DNA of 64,000 nt from Amycolatopsis nalaikhensis (GCF_030264295.1 NZ_CP127173.1:4719501-4783500); one strand, 5' to 3'. Positions 7,969-16,502 are shown, numbered from the stretch's first letter. Made by a program: numbers and translations. The notes: a model not told the origin generated them from the letters alone.

Positions 7969-8967
7969 GTGATCGCCTCGGAAACCCAGGAAACCCCGGT
8001 CCTGGCGGTGCTCTGTGGCGAGTCCCGCCCACCGGACATGCGTGCTGTCGAATCGAGGGCCGTCGTGCGTTACACGGACGCGGCCGGCCTGTCCGATGCT
8101 TTGTCCGGAGCGGACGCGCTCTTCGTCTACGACTTCCTCTCCACGGCCGTCCCCGGGGCGTGGCACGCCGCCGACCGCCTGCGCTGGCTGCACATCGCGA
8201 GCGCGGGCGTCGACCCGGTGCTGTTCCCCGGGCTGGTCGAGAGCGACGTGGTCCTGACCAACTCGCGGGGCGTCTTCGACGACGCCATCGCGGAGTACGT
8301 GCTGGGCGTCGTGCTCGCCTTCGCCAAGGACTTCGCGCGCTCGCACGACCTGCAGCGCGAGGGCCGCTGGCTGCACCGCGAGAGCGAACGGATCGCCGGA
8401 CGCGAGGTCGTGGTCGTCGGCACCGGGCCGATCGGCCGGGCGATCGCGCGGCTGCTGCGCGCGGCCGGGATGCGGGTGAGCGGCGCCGGGCGCCGGGAGC
8501 GCACCGGCGATCCCGACTTCGGCGTGGTGCACGAGTCCTCGCGGCTCACCGAGTTCCTGCCGGCCGCGGACTACGTCGTGGCCGTCGCTCCGCTGACCGA
8601 GCACACCAAGGGCATGTTCGACGCGCGCGCGTTCGCGGCGATGAAGCCGTCGGCGCGGTTCGTGAACGTCGGGCGGGGCGAGCTGGTCGTCACCTCCGAC
8701 CTGGTCGAGGCGCTGCAGAACCGGGTCATCGCCGGGGCCGCGCTCGACGTCTTCGACACCGAGCCGCTGCCGCCGGACAGCCCGCTGTGGAGCATGCCGG
8801 ACGTGCTCGTCTCGCCGCACATGTCCGGCGACTTCATCGGCTGGCGGAACACGCTGGTCGAGGTCTTCACCGAAAACTTCCGCCGCTGGCAGGCTGGGGA
8901 GCCGCTGCGCAATGTCGTCGACAAGACGCTCGGCTACGTGCCGTCGGGGAACCAGGGAGCCGGATGA
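7969..8967 (+). CDS. D-2-hydroxyacid dehydrogenase
   Basis: The 332-residue protein follows the D-isomer 2-hydroxyacid dehydrogenase pattern: reversible NAD(P)-dependent reduction of a 2-oxoacid. Visible are the Rossmann motif VVVVGTGPIGRAIARLLRA (about residue 145), the catalytic arginine in VNVGRGELV, the glutamate in DVFDTEPLP and the catalytic histidine in LVSPHMSGD. Length is normal. GTG at 7969 sits 6 bases after a -10 and lacks a ribosome-binding site, consistent with leaderless initiation. Its stop overlaps the amidase ATG by 4 bases. Likely job: oxidising or reducing a hydroxyacid made by the module; substrate unknown. Confidence 0.88.
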   Translation: MIASETQETPVLAVLCGESRPPDMRAVESRAVVRYTDAAGLSDALSGADALFVYDFLSTAVPGAWHAADRLRWLHIASAGVDPVLFPGLVESDVVLTNSRGVFDDAIAEYVLGVVLAFAKDFARSHDLQREGRWLHRESERIAGREVVVVGTGPIGRAIARLLRAAGMRVSGAGRRERTGDPDFGVVHESSRLTEFLPAADYVVAVAPLTEHTKGMFDARAFAAMKPSARFVNVGRGELVVTSDLVEALQNRVIAGAALDVFDTEPLPPDSPLWSMPDVLVSPHMSGDFIGWRNTLVEVFTENFRRWQAGEPLRNVVDKTLGYVPSGNQGAG

Positions 8968-10346
8968 ACGACAGGATGCTGACCGCCAGCGAGCTCGTCG
9001 CCGCCTACGCGACCGGTGAGCTGTCACCGATCGAGGCGACGCAGAACGCGCTGCAGGCCATCGAGGCGCGGGACGGCGAGTGCAACGCCTACTGCCTCGT
9101 CGACGCCGACCGGGCGCTGGAACAGGCGAAGGCGTCCGAGATCCGCTGGCGGGACGGCAACCCGATCGGCTGGCTCGACGGGGTGCCGTCCTCGATCAAG
9201 GACATGTTCCTGACCCAGGGCTGGCCGACCGTCCGCGGCTCGAAGAGCATCGACCCGAACCAGGCGTGGGACGTCGACAGCCCGGTCGCCGCGCGGATGC
9301 GCGAGGCGGGCCTGGTGGTCCTGGGCAAGACGACGACGCCCGAGATCGCCTGGAAGGGCGTCACGGACAGCCCGTTGTGCGGCATCACGCGCAACCCGGT
9401 GGACCCGTCGAAGACGGCGGGCGGCTCGAGCGGCGGCAGCGCCGCGGCCGTCGCGGCCGGGATGGGCGAGCTGTCCGTCGGCACGGACGGCGGCGGCTCC
9501 GTGCGGATCCCGGCGTCGTTCTGCGGGATCGTCGGGCTCAAGCCGACGCACGGCCGGATCCCGCTGTACCCGGCGAGCCCGTTCGGCCCGCTCTCGCACG
9601 CCGGCCCGATGGCGCGCTCGGTGGACGACACCGCGTTGCTGCTGGACGTCCTGTCGATGCCGGACCACCGCGACCCGGCCGCGCTGGCGCCGCCGGTGGC
9701 GTCGTACCGCGAGGCCGTCCGGCGGGACGTGCGCGGCCTGATCGCGGCGTTCTCGCCGACGCTCGGCTACGTCGAGGTCGACCCGGAGGTGGCCGCGATC
9801 GTCGCGGACGCCGTGCGCGCGCTGGGCGACGCGGGCTTGCACATCGAGGAGACCGACCCCGGGTTCGCGGACCCGAAGGGAGCGTTCGACATCCTGTGGT
9901 CGTCGGGGGCGGCGAAGCTGCTCGACACGTTCCCGCCGGGGTCCGAGGAGCGGACCGACCCGGGCCTGCGGACGGTCTGGGAGCTGGGCCACACGTGGTC
10001 GGCGAGCGACTACCTCGACGCCACCGCCGAGCGGGCCGCGCTGGGCATCCTGATGGGCGAGTTCCACACGCGCTACGACGTGCTGATCACGCCGACCGTC
10101 CCGATCCCGGCGTTCGAGGCCGGGCACAACGTGCCGCCGGGCAGCGGGATGAGCGAGTGGCCGGAGTGGACACCGTTCACCTACCCGTTCAACATGACGC
10201 AGCAGCCGGCGATCAGCGTGCCGGCCGGGCACACGTCCACGGGCCTGCCGGTGGGCCTGCAGATCGTCGGGCCGCGGCACTCGGACGACCTCGTGCTGGC
10301 CGTGGCGAAGCTGCTGGAGGAAGTGCGGCCCTGGGCGCCCGCCTGA
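8964..10346 (+). CDS. amidase (amidase-signature family)
   Basis: This 460-residue serine amidase hydrolyses a carboxamide to acid and ammonia or amine. The Ser-cisSer-Lys triad is visible as K79 (SSIKDMF), S155 (first serine of AGGSSGGS) and S179 (GTDGGGSVRIPAS), with the usual 24-residue spacing between the serines. ATG at 8964 overlaps the upstream stop, so it is translationally coupled to the dehydrogenase. With the racemase/isomerase-fold genes and tartrate-type dehydrogenase, it suggests entry of an amide or N-acyl substrate that becomes a hydroxyacid. The C-terminus keeps the family's GLPVGLQIVG segment. Confidence 0.92.
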   Translation: MNDRMLTASELVAAYATGELSPIEATQNALQAIEARDGECNAYCLVDADRALEQAKASEIRWRDGNPIGWLDGVPSSIKDMFLTQGWPTVRGSKSIDPNQAWDVDSPVAARMREAGLVVLGKTTTPEIAWKGVTDSPLCGITRNPVDPSKTAGGSSGGSAAAVAAGMGELSVGTDGGGSVRIPASFCGIVGLKPTHGRIPLYPASPFGPLSHAGPMARSVDDTALLLDVLSMPDHRDPAALAPPVASYREAVRRDVRGLIAAFSPTLGYVEVDPEVAAIVADAVRALGDAGLHIEETDPGFADPKGAFDILWSSGAAKLLDTFPPGSEERTDPGLRTVWELGHTWSASDYLDATAERAALGILMGEFHTRYDVLITPTVPIPAFEAGHNVPPGSGMSEWPEWTPFTYPFNMTQQPAISVPAGHTSTGLPVGLQIVGPRHSDDLVLAVAKLLEEVRPWAPA

Positions 10347-10404
10347 CCACACTTGAGGGTGAAACCGGGGCCGGAGCGCGGGAAGCTGTGCCACTGTCGG
10401 CCGG

Positions 10405-10662
10405 GTGAAAGCTCAAGGCTGGCGGTACGAACGAGCCATCCCCACCACGGACCCGGCCGGGCAGCCGACGCGCGTGGTGGTCGGCTTGATCGAGCAGGGC
10501 GACAGGCTGTCCGCGGCGCTGAGGATCGACGACGGCAAGGCTGCTCTCGTTCCGCTGGAAACGGGCGGCGAGCTGCTGAAGGCCCTGCGCGAGACGCTGG
10601 AGAACTGGTGGCGGCTGGAGGGCCATCGCGACTTGACGCCGGAACCCCGCGCGGGACGCTGA
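10405..10662 (+). CDS. small hypothetical protein
   Basis: An 85-residue soluble protein with no recognised domain. It starts at GTG 10405 (VKAQGWRYERAIPTTDPAGQ) and contains a VVGLIEQGDRLSAALRIDDG stretch that reads as beta-strands followed by a helix. Codon bias supports coding. It lies convergent to the ArsR gene, with stops 3 bases apart. No function can be assigned. Confidence 0.6.
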   Translation: MKAQGWRYERAIPTTDPAGQPTRVVVGLIEQGDRLSAALRIDDGKAALVPLETGGELLKALRETLENWWRLEGHRDLTPEPRAGR

Positions 10663-10664
10663 GG

Positions 10665-11336
10665 TCAGGCGATCCCGAGCTCGCCGAGCTGTCGACGCCC
10701 GGCCGGAGTCACGCGCAACGCCCGTCCGCCCGGGCGGCGGCGCACCCAGCCCTGCGCGAGCAACGAGCCGAGCAGTGCCGTCCCCAGCGAGCCCGCGAGG
10801 TGCGCCGTTCCGTGTGACCAGTCGAGGCACGCGCGCACCTGCGGCCCCGGACCCGGCAGCGCCGCGATCCCGAGCGCGGCCAGCAGCGGGTGGTCGAACG
10901 TGCGCACGGCGCCGGTCTCGCCGGGGGCCAGGTCGTCGACGACGCCGTCCTTGCGCAGCACCACCGCGACGTCGACGCCGAGCTGCCCGGCCAGGTGGCC
11001 GTAACACGCGCGGGCACGCAGCAGCGGACCCGTCGGCGGGGAAGGCTGCAACGGTGCGGGCAACCGGGGCGGCGCGAGTGCCGCCAGCGCCTCCACGACG
11101 TCGGCCACCTCCGGACCGGCGAGGCGGTGCAGACGTCGGCGGCCCGCGTCGGTCGCCACCACCAGGCCCGCGTCGCGCAGGCGGTGCAAGTGGGCGCTGG
11201 CCGTCGAGGGCGCAACTCCGGCGACCGCCGCCAAGGCGCGGGCGGAATGGGCGTCGCCGTCCATCAGCTGCAGCAGCATCGCCGCCCGGGCCGGTTCGCC
11301 GATCGCCTGGGCGACCGTGGCGATGTCGGGCTCCAT
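10665..11336 (-). CDS. ArsR-type HTH regulator with C-terminal extension
   Basis: The 223-residue protein has an N-terminal winged helix (residues ~5-75; IGEPARAAMLLQLMDGDAHS and the recognition-helix region GVAPSTASAHLHRLRDAGLV). A longer C-terminal region ends in a second helix-turn-helix-like segment (GWVRRRPGGRALRVTPAGRR). This architecture matches actinobacterial regulators loosely called ArsR/DUF5937-like. ATG at 11336 faces the MaoC gene, with a perfect inverted repeat in the 56-base gap, so it probably represses itself and the hydratase. The ligand is unknown; no arsenic-type cysteine pair is visible. Confidence 0.82.
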   Translation of the reverse strand: MEPDIATVAQAIGEPARAAMLLQLMDGDAHSARALAAVAGVAPSTASAHLHRLRDAGLVVATDAGRRRLHRLAGPEVADVVEALAALAPPRLPAPLQPSPPTGPLLRARACYGHLAGQLGVDVAVVLRKDGVVDDLAPGETGAVRTFDHPLLAALGIAALPGPGPQVRACLDWSHGTAHLAGSLGTALLGSLLAQGWVRRRPGGRALRVTPAGRRQLGELGIA

Positions 11337-11347
11337 TCCGGCAGCGT

Positions 11348-11373
11348 AACCGTTCGCTCCGGGGCGAACGGTT
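11348..11373. promoter_or_regulatory. inverted-repeat operator between arsR-like gene and maoC
   Basis: Perfect 10-bp arms AACCGTTCGC (11348-11357) and GCGAACGGTT (11364-11373) surround a 6-base centre. The site fills the short divergent promoter region, as expected for the adjacent regulator's operator. Arms and position are seen directly; the regulator assignment is inference. Confidence 0.6.
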
Positions 11374-11392
11374 TCTGTGGCACGCTGCCGCC

Positions 11393-11842
11393 ATGACCGA
11401 TCGCTACTTCGAGGACTACGTCCCCGGCGTCACCTACGACTGCGGGAGCATCGAGGTGACCGAAGCCGAGATCCTCGAGTTCGCCCGGCGCTTCGACCCG
11501 CAGACCTTCCACGTCGACCCGGTCGCGGCGGTGGACGGGCCGTACGGCGGGCTGATCGCCAGCGGCTGGCACACCGCGAGCCTGATGATGCGCCTCTACG
11601 CGGACAACTACCTGTCCCCGGTGTCCAGTTTGGGCAGTCCGGGGGTCGACGAGCTGCGCTGGCCGCGTCCGGTGCGGCCGGGGGCCGTGCTGAGCCTGCG
11701 CGCCACAGTGCTCGAAGCGCGGCTTTCGCGGTCGAAGCCGGACCGGGGGCTGGTGCGCACGCGCGCCGAGTTCGTCGACGCCGAGGACGAGGTCGTCTTC
11801 AGCGCTAGTCTGCTGAACTTCTTCCTGGTGCGCCCGGCCTGA
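11393..11842 (+). CDS. MaoC-like (R)-hydratase domain protein
   Basis: The 149-residue hot-dog-fold protein has the MaoC/enoyl-CoA hydratase 2 pattern: RFDPQTFHVDP with catalytic-type Asp and His, then YGGLIASGWHTASLMMR. Members hydrate enoyl-CoA thioesters or act as acyl-ACP dehydratases. ATG at 11393 sits right after the operator; no strong ribosome-binding site is visible. Its last 38 bases overlap the 3' end of the convergent MFS gene. Single hot-dog length is normal for the family. The substrate is unknown. Confidence 0.85.
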   Translation: MTDRYFEDYVPGVTYDCGSIEVTEAEILEFARRFDPQTFHVDPVAAVDGPYGGLIASGWHTASLMMRLYADNYLSPVSSLGSPGVDELRWPRPVRPGAVLSLRATVLEARLSRSKPDRGLVRTRAEFVDAEDEVVFSASLLNFFLVRPA

Positions 11843-13046
11843 CCGGCGCGTGGCGGACCAGGCCGCGCACGCCCGGGTTCGCCAGCACGAGCGCGGTCGC
11901 GCCGACGACCAGCGCCGCGCCGCCGAGGAGTGTCGCCTCGCGGCCGGCGTGTTCGGCCAGTGGGCCCGCGATGATCTGGCCGAACGGCATCGCGACGAAC
12001 GAGCCGAGCATGTCGTAGGAGTAGACACGCGCGAGCTTGGCGGGCGGGATGTTCTCCTGCAGGGACACGTCCCACGCGACGGAGAACTGCTCGATCGCCA
12101 CACCCGAGAGGAACATCGCGAACAGCAGCGGCAGCAGGTACGGCGTCTCGCCGAGGGCCAGCATCGGGAGCGCGTCGACCATGATCAGCGCGACGCCGAC
12201 GAGCAGCATCCGCCGGGGCTGCCAGCGTGCCGCGACGAGGCCGCCGAGCAGCGACCCCGCCGTCTGGACGGCGAGGGCGATGCCCCAGCCGGTGCGGCCG
12301 AACGTGTCGTCCGCGACCAGGGGGCCGACCACCAGGAGCGCGCCCGCGTTCACCGCGTTGACCACCATGAACTGCAGCACCACCAGCCACACCCACGACC
12401 GCGCGCGGAACTCCCGCCAGCCCTCGGCCAGCTCGGCCAGGGGGCGGCTGCCGGGAACGCGTTCGCCGCGCGGCAGCCGGATCCGCCGGTAGGACACGGC
12501 GGCGGCGAGGAACAGGACGGCGTTCCCGGCGAGTGCCCAGCCGGAACCGGCGAACGCGACGAGCACCCCGGCGAGCCCGGCTCCGGCGATGCGGCCGGTG
12601 TTGGAGAGCAGCCGGACGAGCGCGTTCGCCTGGGCGAGCAGCGGGGTGGGCACGGTCAACGGGGTGAGCGAGGCGGCCGCGGGCAGGGAGATGGCCGAGA
12701 CGGCGCCGTTGACGAGGCTGAGCCCGGCCAGCAGCGGGATCGAGGCGAATCCACAGAGGACGCTCGCGGCGATGACGGCCTGGGTGAGGGCGGCGGCGGT
12801 TTCGGTGCCCTGCAGGATCACCGACCGCGGCAACCGGTCGGCGAGCATGCCGCCGAAGAGGATGAGCAGCACGTTGGCGAGCGACCGCGCCCCGACGACG
12901 AGGCCGAGGTCCACGGCCGACCCGGTCAGGTCGACGACGGCGAAGGCGAGCGCGAAGGGCGCGACGGCGTTCGCGAAGTCGGCGAAGGTCCGGCCGGTGA
13001 CGAGGGCTCTGAAGCGAGCTTCGCGCAGTGGGGCGAGGAGTGTCAT
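11805..13046 (-). CDS. MFS transporter, EntS/drug-exporter-like
   Basis: The 413-residue integral membrane protein has about 12 predicted transmembrane segments. An MFS motif-A-like loop is visible between TM2 and TM3 (GGMLADRLPRSVIL). Composition and the N-terminus (LREARFRALVTGRTFADFAN) resemble the MFS_3/enterobactin-exporter group, often annotated as exporters. It lies 52 bases downstream of the HTH gene at 13099-13611 on the same strand, so that regulator probably controls it. Direction of transport and substrate are not deducible. Confidence 0.87.
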   Translation of the reverse strand: MTLLAPLREARFRALVTGRTFADFANAVAPFALAFAVVDLTGSAVDLGLVVGARSLANVLLILFGGMLADRLPRSVILQGTETAAALTQAVIAASVLCGFASIPLLAGLSLVNGAVSAISLPAAASLTPLTVPTPLLAQANALVRLLSNTGRIAGAGLAGVLVAFAGSGWALAGNAVLFLAAAVSYRRIRLPRGERVPGSRPLAELAEGWREFRARSWVWLVVLQFMVVNAVNAGALLVVGPLVADDTFGRTGWGIALAVQTAGSLLGGLVAARWQPRRMLLVGVALIMVDALPMLALGETPYLLPLLFAMFLSGVAIEQFSVAWDVSLQENIPPAKLARVYSYDMLGSFVAMPFGQIIAGPLAEHAGREATLLGGAALVVGATALVLANPGVRGLVRHAPVRPGAPGRSSAD

Positions 13047-13098
13047 CGGAGTGGGTCCGGTTCGGGGTGGGAGCGGAGGTTTGCGTGATTGGGGCGCC

Positions 13099-13611
13099 TC
13101 ACTCCGGCTCCTGCGTCAGCTCGAACAGCGCAAGACTCGCGCTCACCCGCACGCTCCCGGGCGTCCTCGGGGGCTGGGCCGCCGCGTGGAGGCGCTCGCT
13201 CAACTTCGTCGCCTCGCTCAACAACTCCGCCCACACTTCCGGGTCCACCCACAGCTCCGCGTCCGTCAACGACGCCGGGCGCTCCGGCGCGCGCTCGACA
13301 GCCCGGCGCAGCAGTTCGCCCGCGATCGCCTTCGTCAGCAGCTTTTCCTCGCCCGGGTCGCGCGTCGTCAGGCGACGGCCGGAGTCCGGGAGGTGCCGGT
13401 AGCGCTTCGCCCGGCCGCCGCGGATGGACACCTCCTCGGCCACCTCCACCAGGCCCGCTTCGTGCAGGCGGCGCAAGTGGTAGCTCACGTTCGCCTGCGT
13501 GTCGCCGAGTTCGCGGGCCGCCTCCGCCGCGCTCAACGCCGCTCCTGTCAACAGGGACAGGATCCGCAAGCGGAGCGGGTGGGCCAGCACCCGCAGGTTG
13601 TCGTGGGGCAT
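13099..13611 (-). CDS. ArsR-type HTH regulator
   Basis: The 170-residue protein has an N-terminal winged helix (MPHDNLRVLAHPLRLRILSL; recognition-helix region GDTQANVSYHLRRLHEAGLV; wing with GGRAKRYRHLP) and a helical C-terminal half rich in Leu and Glu. It resembles the ArsR-like helix-turn-helix group found beside actinobacterial MFS exporters. ATG at 13611 has no strong ribosome-binding site. The MFS gene follows 52 bases downstream on the same strand, so it is probably the regulator of that transporter. Confidence 0.82.
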   Translation of the reverse strand: MPHDNLRVLAHPLRLRILSLLTGAALSAAEAARELGDTQANVSYHLRRLHEAGLVEVAEEVSIRGGRAKRYRHLPDSGRRLTTRDPGEEKLLTKAIAGELLRRAVERAPERPASLTDAELWVDPEVWAELLSEATKLSERLHAAAQPPRTPGSVRVSASLALFELTQEPE

Positions 13612-13650
13612 GGGGCCAGTCTCGCACTACCGTCAAAGAGTTATTTGGGG

Positions 13651-13662
13651 GTAGGCGCCTAC
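13651..13662. promoter_or_regulatory. perfect 12-bp palindrome upstream of HTH gene
   Basis: GTAGGCGCCTAC is perfectly self-complementary. It lies 40 bases upstream of the HTH start at 13611 and overlaps the stop of pqqB. It could be the operator of that regulator, or just a GC-rich chance palindrome. Confidence 0.3.
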
Positions 13663-14495
13663 AGCGTGTACTCCGTGCCGTCCGGGGGCAGCGACGCGCC
13701 GGACGCCCGCACGGCGGCGTGCTCGGGCGACGCCGGGTCCAGCGCCGGGTTCGTGTTGTTGATGTGCGTGAACGCCCACCTCGGCCCCGGGTGCGCGGCG
13801 ATCCGGGCCAGGCTCGTGGTGATCGGCAGGTGTCCCATCGCCAGCTGGTCCGGCCCGCCGACGCCCGCCATCTCGTCCGGTGCGTAGAACGTTCCGTCCA
13901 GCAGCACGAGGTTCGCGTCCGCCACGAACGCGTCGAACCCGGGTGGCCAGCTCTTCAGGCACGGCGCGTACACCAGGACTCCGCCCGTCGCGGGGTCCTC
14001 GATGCGGTACGCCACCACCCACGGTCCGTCCTGAGTGGACGACACGTACTTCGGCTTCTTGTCGCTCACCGGCAGGACTGAAACCCGCAGGCCCGGAACG
14101 TCGAACGTGGACGTCCAGGCCGAGCTGCCGTAGCCGTCGAGGATCGCGCGCAGCGGGGACAGCCCGTGGAGCACCGTCTCCGGTGCGGACACCGGGAGGC
14201 CGCCGCCTTCGCGCAGCATCAGCAGACCCAGGGAGTGGTCCAGTTCCGCGTCCGTGAGCAGCACTCCGCGCACCGGCGTCTCGCGCGGGCCCGGCCCGGC
14301 TCGCAACGCCGGAGTCCCGAGGATCTGCGCGCGGATGTCCGGCGAGCAGTTGAGCAGGTACCAGCCCGCGCCGTCCGCGCTCACCGCGACGCAGTCCTGC
14401 GTGCGCGGCTCGAGCCCGGCCGTGCACAACGCGCACGCGCAGTTCCACTGGGGACAGCCGCCGCCCGCCGCCGTGCCCAGCAGCACCACCCTCAC
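13659..14495 (-). CDS. pqqB: pyrroloquinoline quinone biosynthesis protein PqqB
   Basis: This 278-residue metallo-beta-lactamase-fold protein acts in PQQ assembly as an oxygenase working on the processed Glu-Tyr precursor. The N-terminus VRVVLLGTAAGGGCPQWNC, with C-A-C-x-x-C cysteines, is diagnostic. Later GVLLTDAELDHSLGLLML and the HLPITTSLA and FTHINNTNPA histidine segments follow the PqqB pattern. GTG at 14495 overlaps the pqqE stop by 4 bases, so it is the last, translationally coupled gene of the operon. It is slightly shorter than typical proteobacterial PqqB (~300). Confidence 0.93.
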   Translation of the reverse strand: MRVVLLGTAAGGGCPQWNCACALCTAGLEPRTQDCVAVSADGAGWYLLNCSPDIRAQILGTPALRAGPGPRETPVRGVLLTDAELDHSLGLLMLREGGGLPVSAPETVLHGLSPLRAILDGYGSSAWTSTFDVPGLRVSVLPVSDKKPKYVSSTQDGPWVVAYRIEDPATGGVLVYAPCLKSWPPGFDAFVADANLVLLDGTFYAPDEMAGVGGPDQLAMGHLPITTSLARIAAHPGPRWAFTHINNTNPALDPASPEHAAVRASGASLPPDGTEYTL

Positions 14496-15556
14496 CGGCG
14501 CATCACCAGGTCCGACGTGCCGGGCCGGGTCAGGATCAGGTCGACGACCTCGCGGTGCGGGGACCGCGAACACACCGGGTCGGTCGCCGCGGCGTCGCCG
14601 GTGAGGAGGAACGCCTGGCAGCGGCAGCCGCCGAAGTCGACGCCCCGGCGGTCGCACGTGCGGCACGGCTCGCTCATCCAGTCCTCGCCGCGGTACGCGG
14701 TGAACGACGGCGAATCTCGCCAGATCTCGGCCAACGGCGTCTCCCGCACCGAGGACAGCTCCAGCGTCGAAATCGCCGACGCCGCCGGGCACGGCAGCAC
14801 CGTGCCGTCCGGCGCGACGGTCAGCTGCCGCGCGCCCCAGCCGTGCATGCACGGCTTCGGGTACGGCTCGTAGTAGTCCGCGACGACGTAGACGATCTCC
14901 ATCGTCCCGCGCAGCCGTTCGATCGCCGCGCGCACGATCGGCTCGGCGGCCGCGAGCTGCTCGCGCGTCGGCATCAGCGCGTCGCGGTTGCGCAATGCCC
15001 AGCCGTAGTACTGGGTGTTCGCCAGCTCCAGCCGGTCCGCGCCCATCCGCTCGGCCAGCTCGATGATGCCGGCGACTTGGTCGTGGTTGCGGCGGTGCAG
15101 CACGACGTTCAGCGTCAACGGCAGCCCGGACGCCTTGACCAGCGCGGCCGCGGCGAGCTTGTGCTCGAACGCCTTCGCGCCCGCCAGCTGGTCGGCGCGC
15201 TCGCGCGTCGCGCCCTGCGCCGACAGCTGGACGTGCGCCAGCCCGCGCTCCACCAGATCGGACAGCCGCGCGGACGTCAGCCCGAGCCCGGAAGTGACCA
15301 GGTTGACGTAGCAGCCGAGCGAACTCGCGTGCGTCACCAGCTCCGGCAGGTCCGGCCGGGCCAGCGGTTCGCCGCCCGAGAGGTGCACCTGCAGCACGCC
15401 CAGCTCGCGCGCCTGCGAGAACACCGACAACCAGTCCGCTGTGGACAGTTCGGCGTCGCGCGTGGTCAGCTCCACCGGGTTCGAGCAGTACGGGCAGTGC
15501 AGGGGACACCGGTGGGTCAGCTCGGCCAGCAGGCCGAGCGGCGGGCTCACGTCCAC
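14492..15556 (-). CDS. pqqE: PQQ biosynthesis radical SAM enzyme PqqE
   Basis: PqqE makes the Glu-Tyr carbon-carbon cross-link in the PqqA peptide. The protein has about 354 residues. The radical-SAM CxxxCxxC is visible in THRCPLHCPYCSNP near the N-terminus, and a SPASM-type C-terminal cluster region (EPCRTCDRRGVDFGGCRCQAF) binds auxiliary iron-sulfur clusters. GTG at 15556 or 15550 can start; the latter overlaps the pqqD stop by GTGA. The pqqB start is coupled to its stop. It needs PqqD as peptide chaperone, encoded immediately upstream. Confidence 0.95.
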   Translation of the reverse strand: MDVSPPLGLLAELTHRCPLHCPYCSNPVELTTRDAELSTADWLSVFSQARELGVLQVHLSGGEPLARPDLPELVTHASSLGCYVNLVTSGLGLTSARLSDLVERGLAHVQLSAQGATRERADQLAGAKAFEHKLAAAALVKASGLPLTLNVVLHRRNHDQVAGIIELAERMGADRLELANTQYYGWALRNRDALMPTREQLAAAEPIVRAAIERLRGTMEIVYVVADYYEPYPKPCMHGWGARQLTVAPDGTVLPCPAASAISTLELSSVRETPLAEIWRDSPSFTAYRGEDWMSEPCRTCDRRGVDFGGCRCQAFLLTGDAAATDPVCSRSPHREVVDLILTRPGTSDLVMRR

Positions 15557-15813
15557 GCGACGACCCGCCGTTCGCCCAGCCGGTTCAGCACGGCGAGGAC
15601 GTCGTCTTCCCGGACGCCGGAGTAGCGCTCTCCCAATACCGTGGTGATTTCGGTGACGGACCGGGCGCCGTCGCACAGCTCGAGCACCGCGGCCGCCGTG
15701 GCGTTCGGGACCAGGACCCCTTCCGGGAACAGCAGCACGTGCGTCTCCCGGACGTGGTCGAAGGACAGCCGCACGCCGCGACGCAGCCGCGGCACGGACG
15801 TCACCGTGATCAT
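15547..15813 (-). CDS. pqqD: PQQ biosynthesis peptide chaperone PqqD
   Basis: The 88-residue RiPP-recognition-element protein holds the PqqA leader peptide for PqqE. The RLRRGVRLSFDHVRETHVLL beta-hairpin and the LELCDGARSVTEITTVLGERY helix match PqqD. ATG at 15813 overlaps the pqqC stop (ATGA) and its own stop overlaps the pqqE start, so the genes are tightly coupled. The size is typical. Confidence 0.92.
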   Translation of the reverse strand: MITVTSVPRLRRGVRLSFDHVRETHVLLFPEGVLVPNATAAAVLELCDGARSVTEITTVLGERYSGVREDDVLAVLNRLGERRVVAWT

Positions 15814-16502
15814 CCCGCCGCCCGTTCGATCGCGTCGAGCATCGACCACAGCACGTCGCACTTGAACGCCAGCGCGGCGATCGCGCGGTCCTGCTGTTCG
15901 CGCGTGACGCAGTGGCGGACGACGATGTCGAGGGTGTCCTTGCCCTCGCCGGAAACCTTGTCGATCCGGTTGGTGAAGTAGGTGAGGTCTTCGCGGGCGA
16001 TCCAGGCGTAGTTCGCGAGCATGTCCGCCACCCGTCGCTGCATGAGGTGCCCGGCGAACATCTCCGTGAGCCCGGAAGCGACGGCTTCCCACCACGGTTT
16101 CGTCCGCGCGAACGTCACGTACGCGTCGACGGCGAACCGAACGCCGGGGACGACGTGGCGCTCGTCGAGCACCTCTTCGCGGTCCAGCCCCACCGCCGTG
16201 CAGAGCCGCAGCCAGCGTTCGGTCCCGCCGGTGCCTTCGCACGGTCCGTCGTGGTAGACGATCCGGTCGAGCCAGGCGCGGCGGATCTCCGGCAGCGGGC
16301 AGTTGCCGATGATCGCCGCGTCCTTCTGCGGCAGCAGGCGCTGGTAGTACCAGCGGTTCGCCGCCCAGATCCGCAACCCGCGCTCGTCGAGTTCGCCCGT
16401 GTGCAGCCGGTGGTGGAACGGGTGCGTTCCCCAGTACCGGTGCGAAAGCCCGCGCAGCTCGCCGATGAATGCGCTTTCGGGAAGCGGCGGCGCGACGGAC
16501 AT
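15810..16502 (-). CDS. pqqC: pyrroloquinoline-quinone synthase PqqC
   Basis: PqqC carries out the final cofactor-less ring closure and eight-electron oxidation to PQQ. The 230-residue all-helical protein shows the family's YWGTHPFHHRLHTGEL start, ANRWYYQRLLPQKDAAIIGN and the MLANYAWIAREDLTYFTNRI segment. ATG at 16502 directly abuts the pqqA stop with no spacer. The size is normal (PqqC ~230-250). Confidence 0.95.
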   Translation of the reverse strand: MSVAPPLPESAFIGELRGLSHRYWGTHPFHHRLHTGELDERGLRIWAANRWYYQRLLPQKDAAIIGNCPLPEIRRAWLDRIVYHDGPCEGTGGTERWLRLCTAVGLDREEVLDERHVVPGVRFAVDAYVTFARTKPWWEAVASGLTEMFAGHLMQRRVADMLANYAWIAREDLTYFTNRIDKVSGEGKDTLDIVVRHCVTREQQDRAIAALAFKCDVLWSMLDAIERAAG

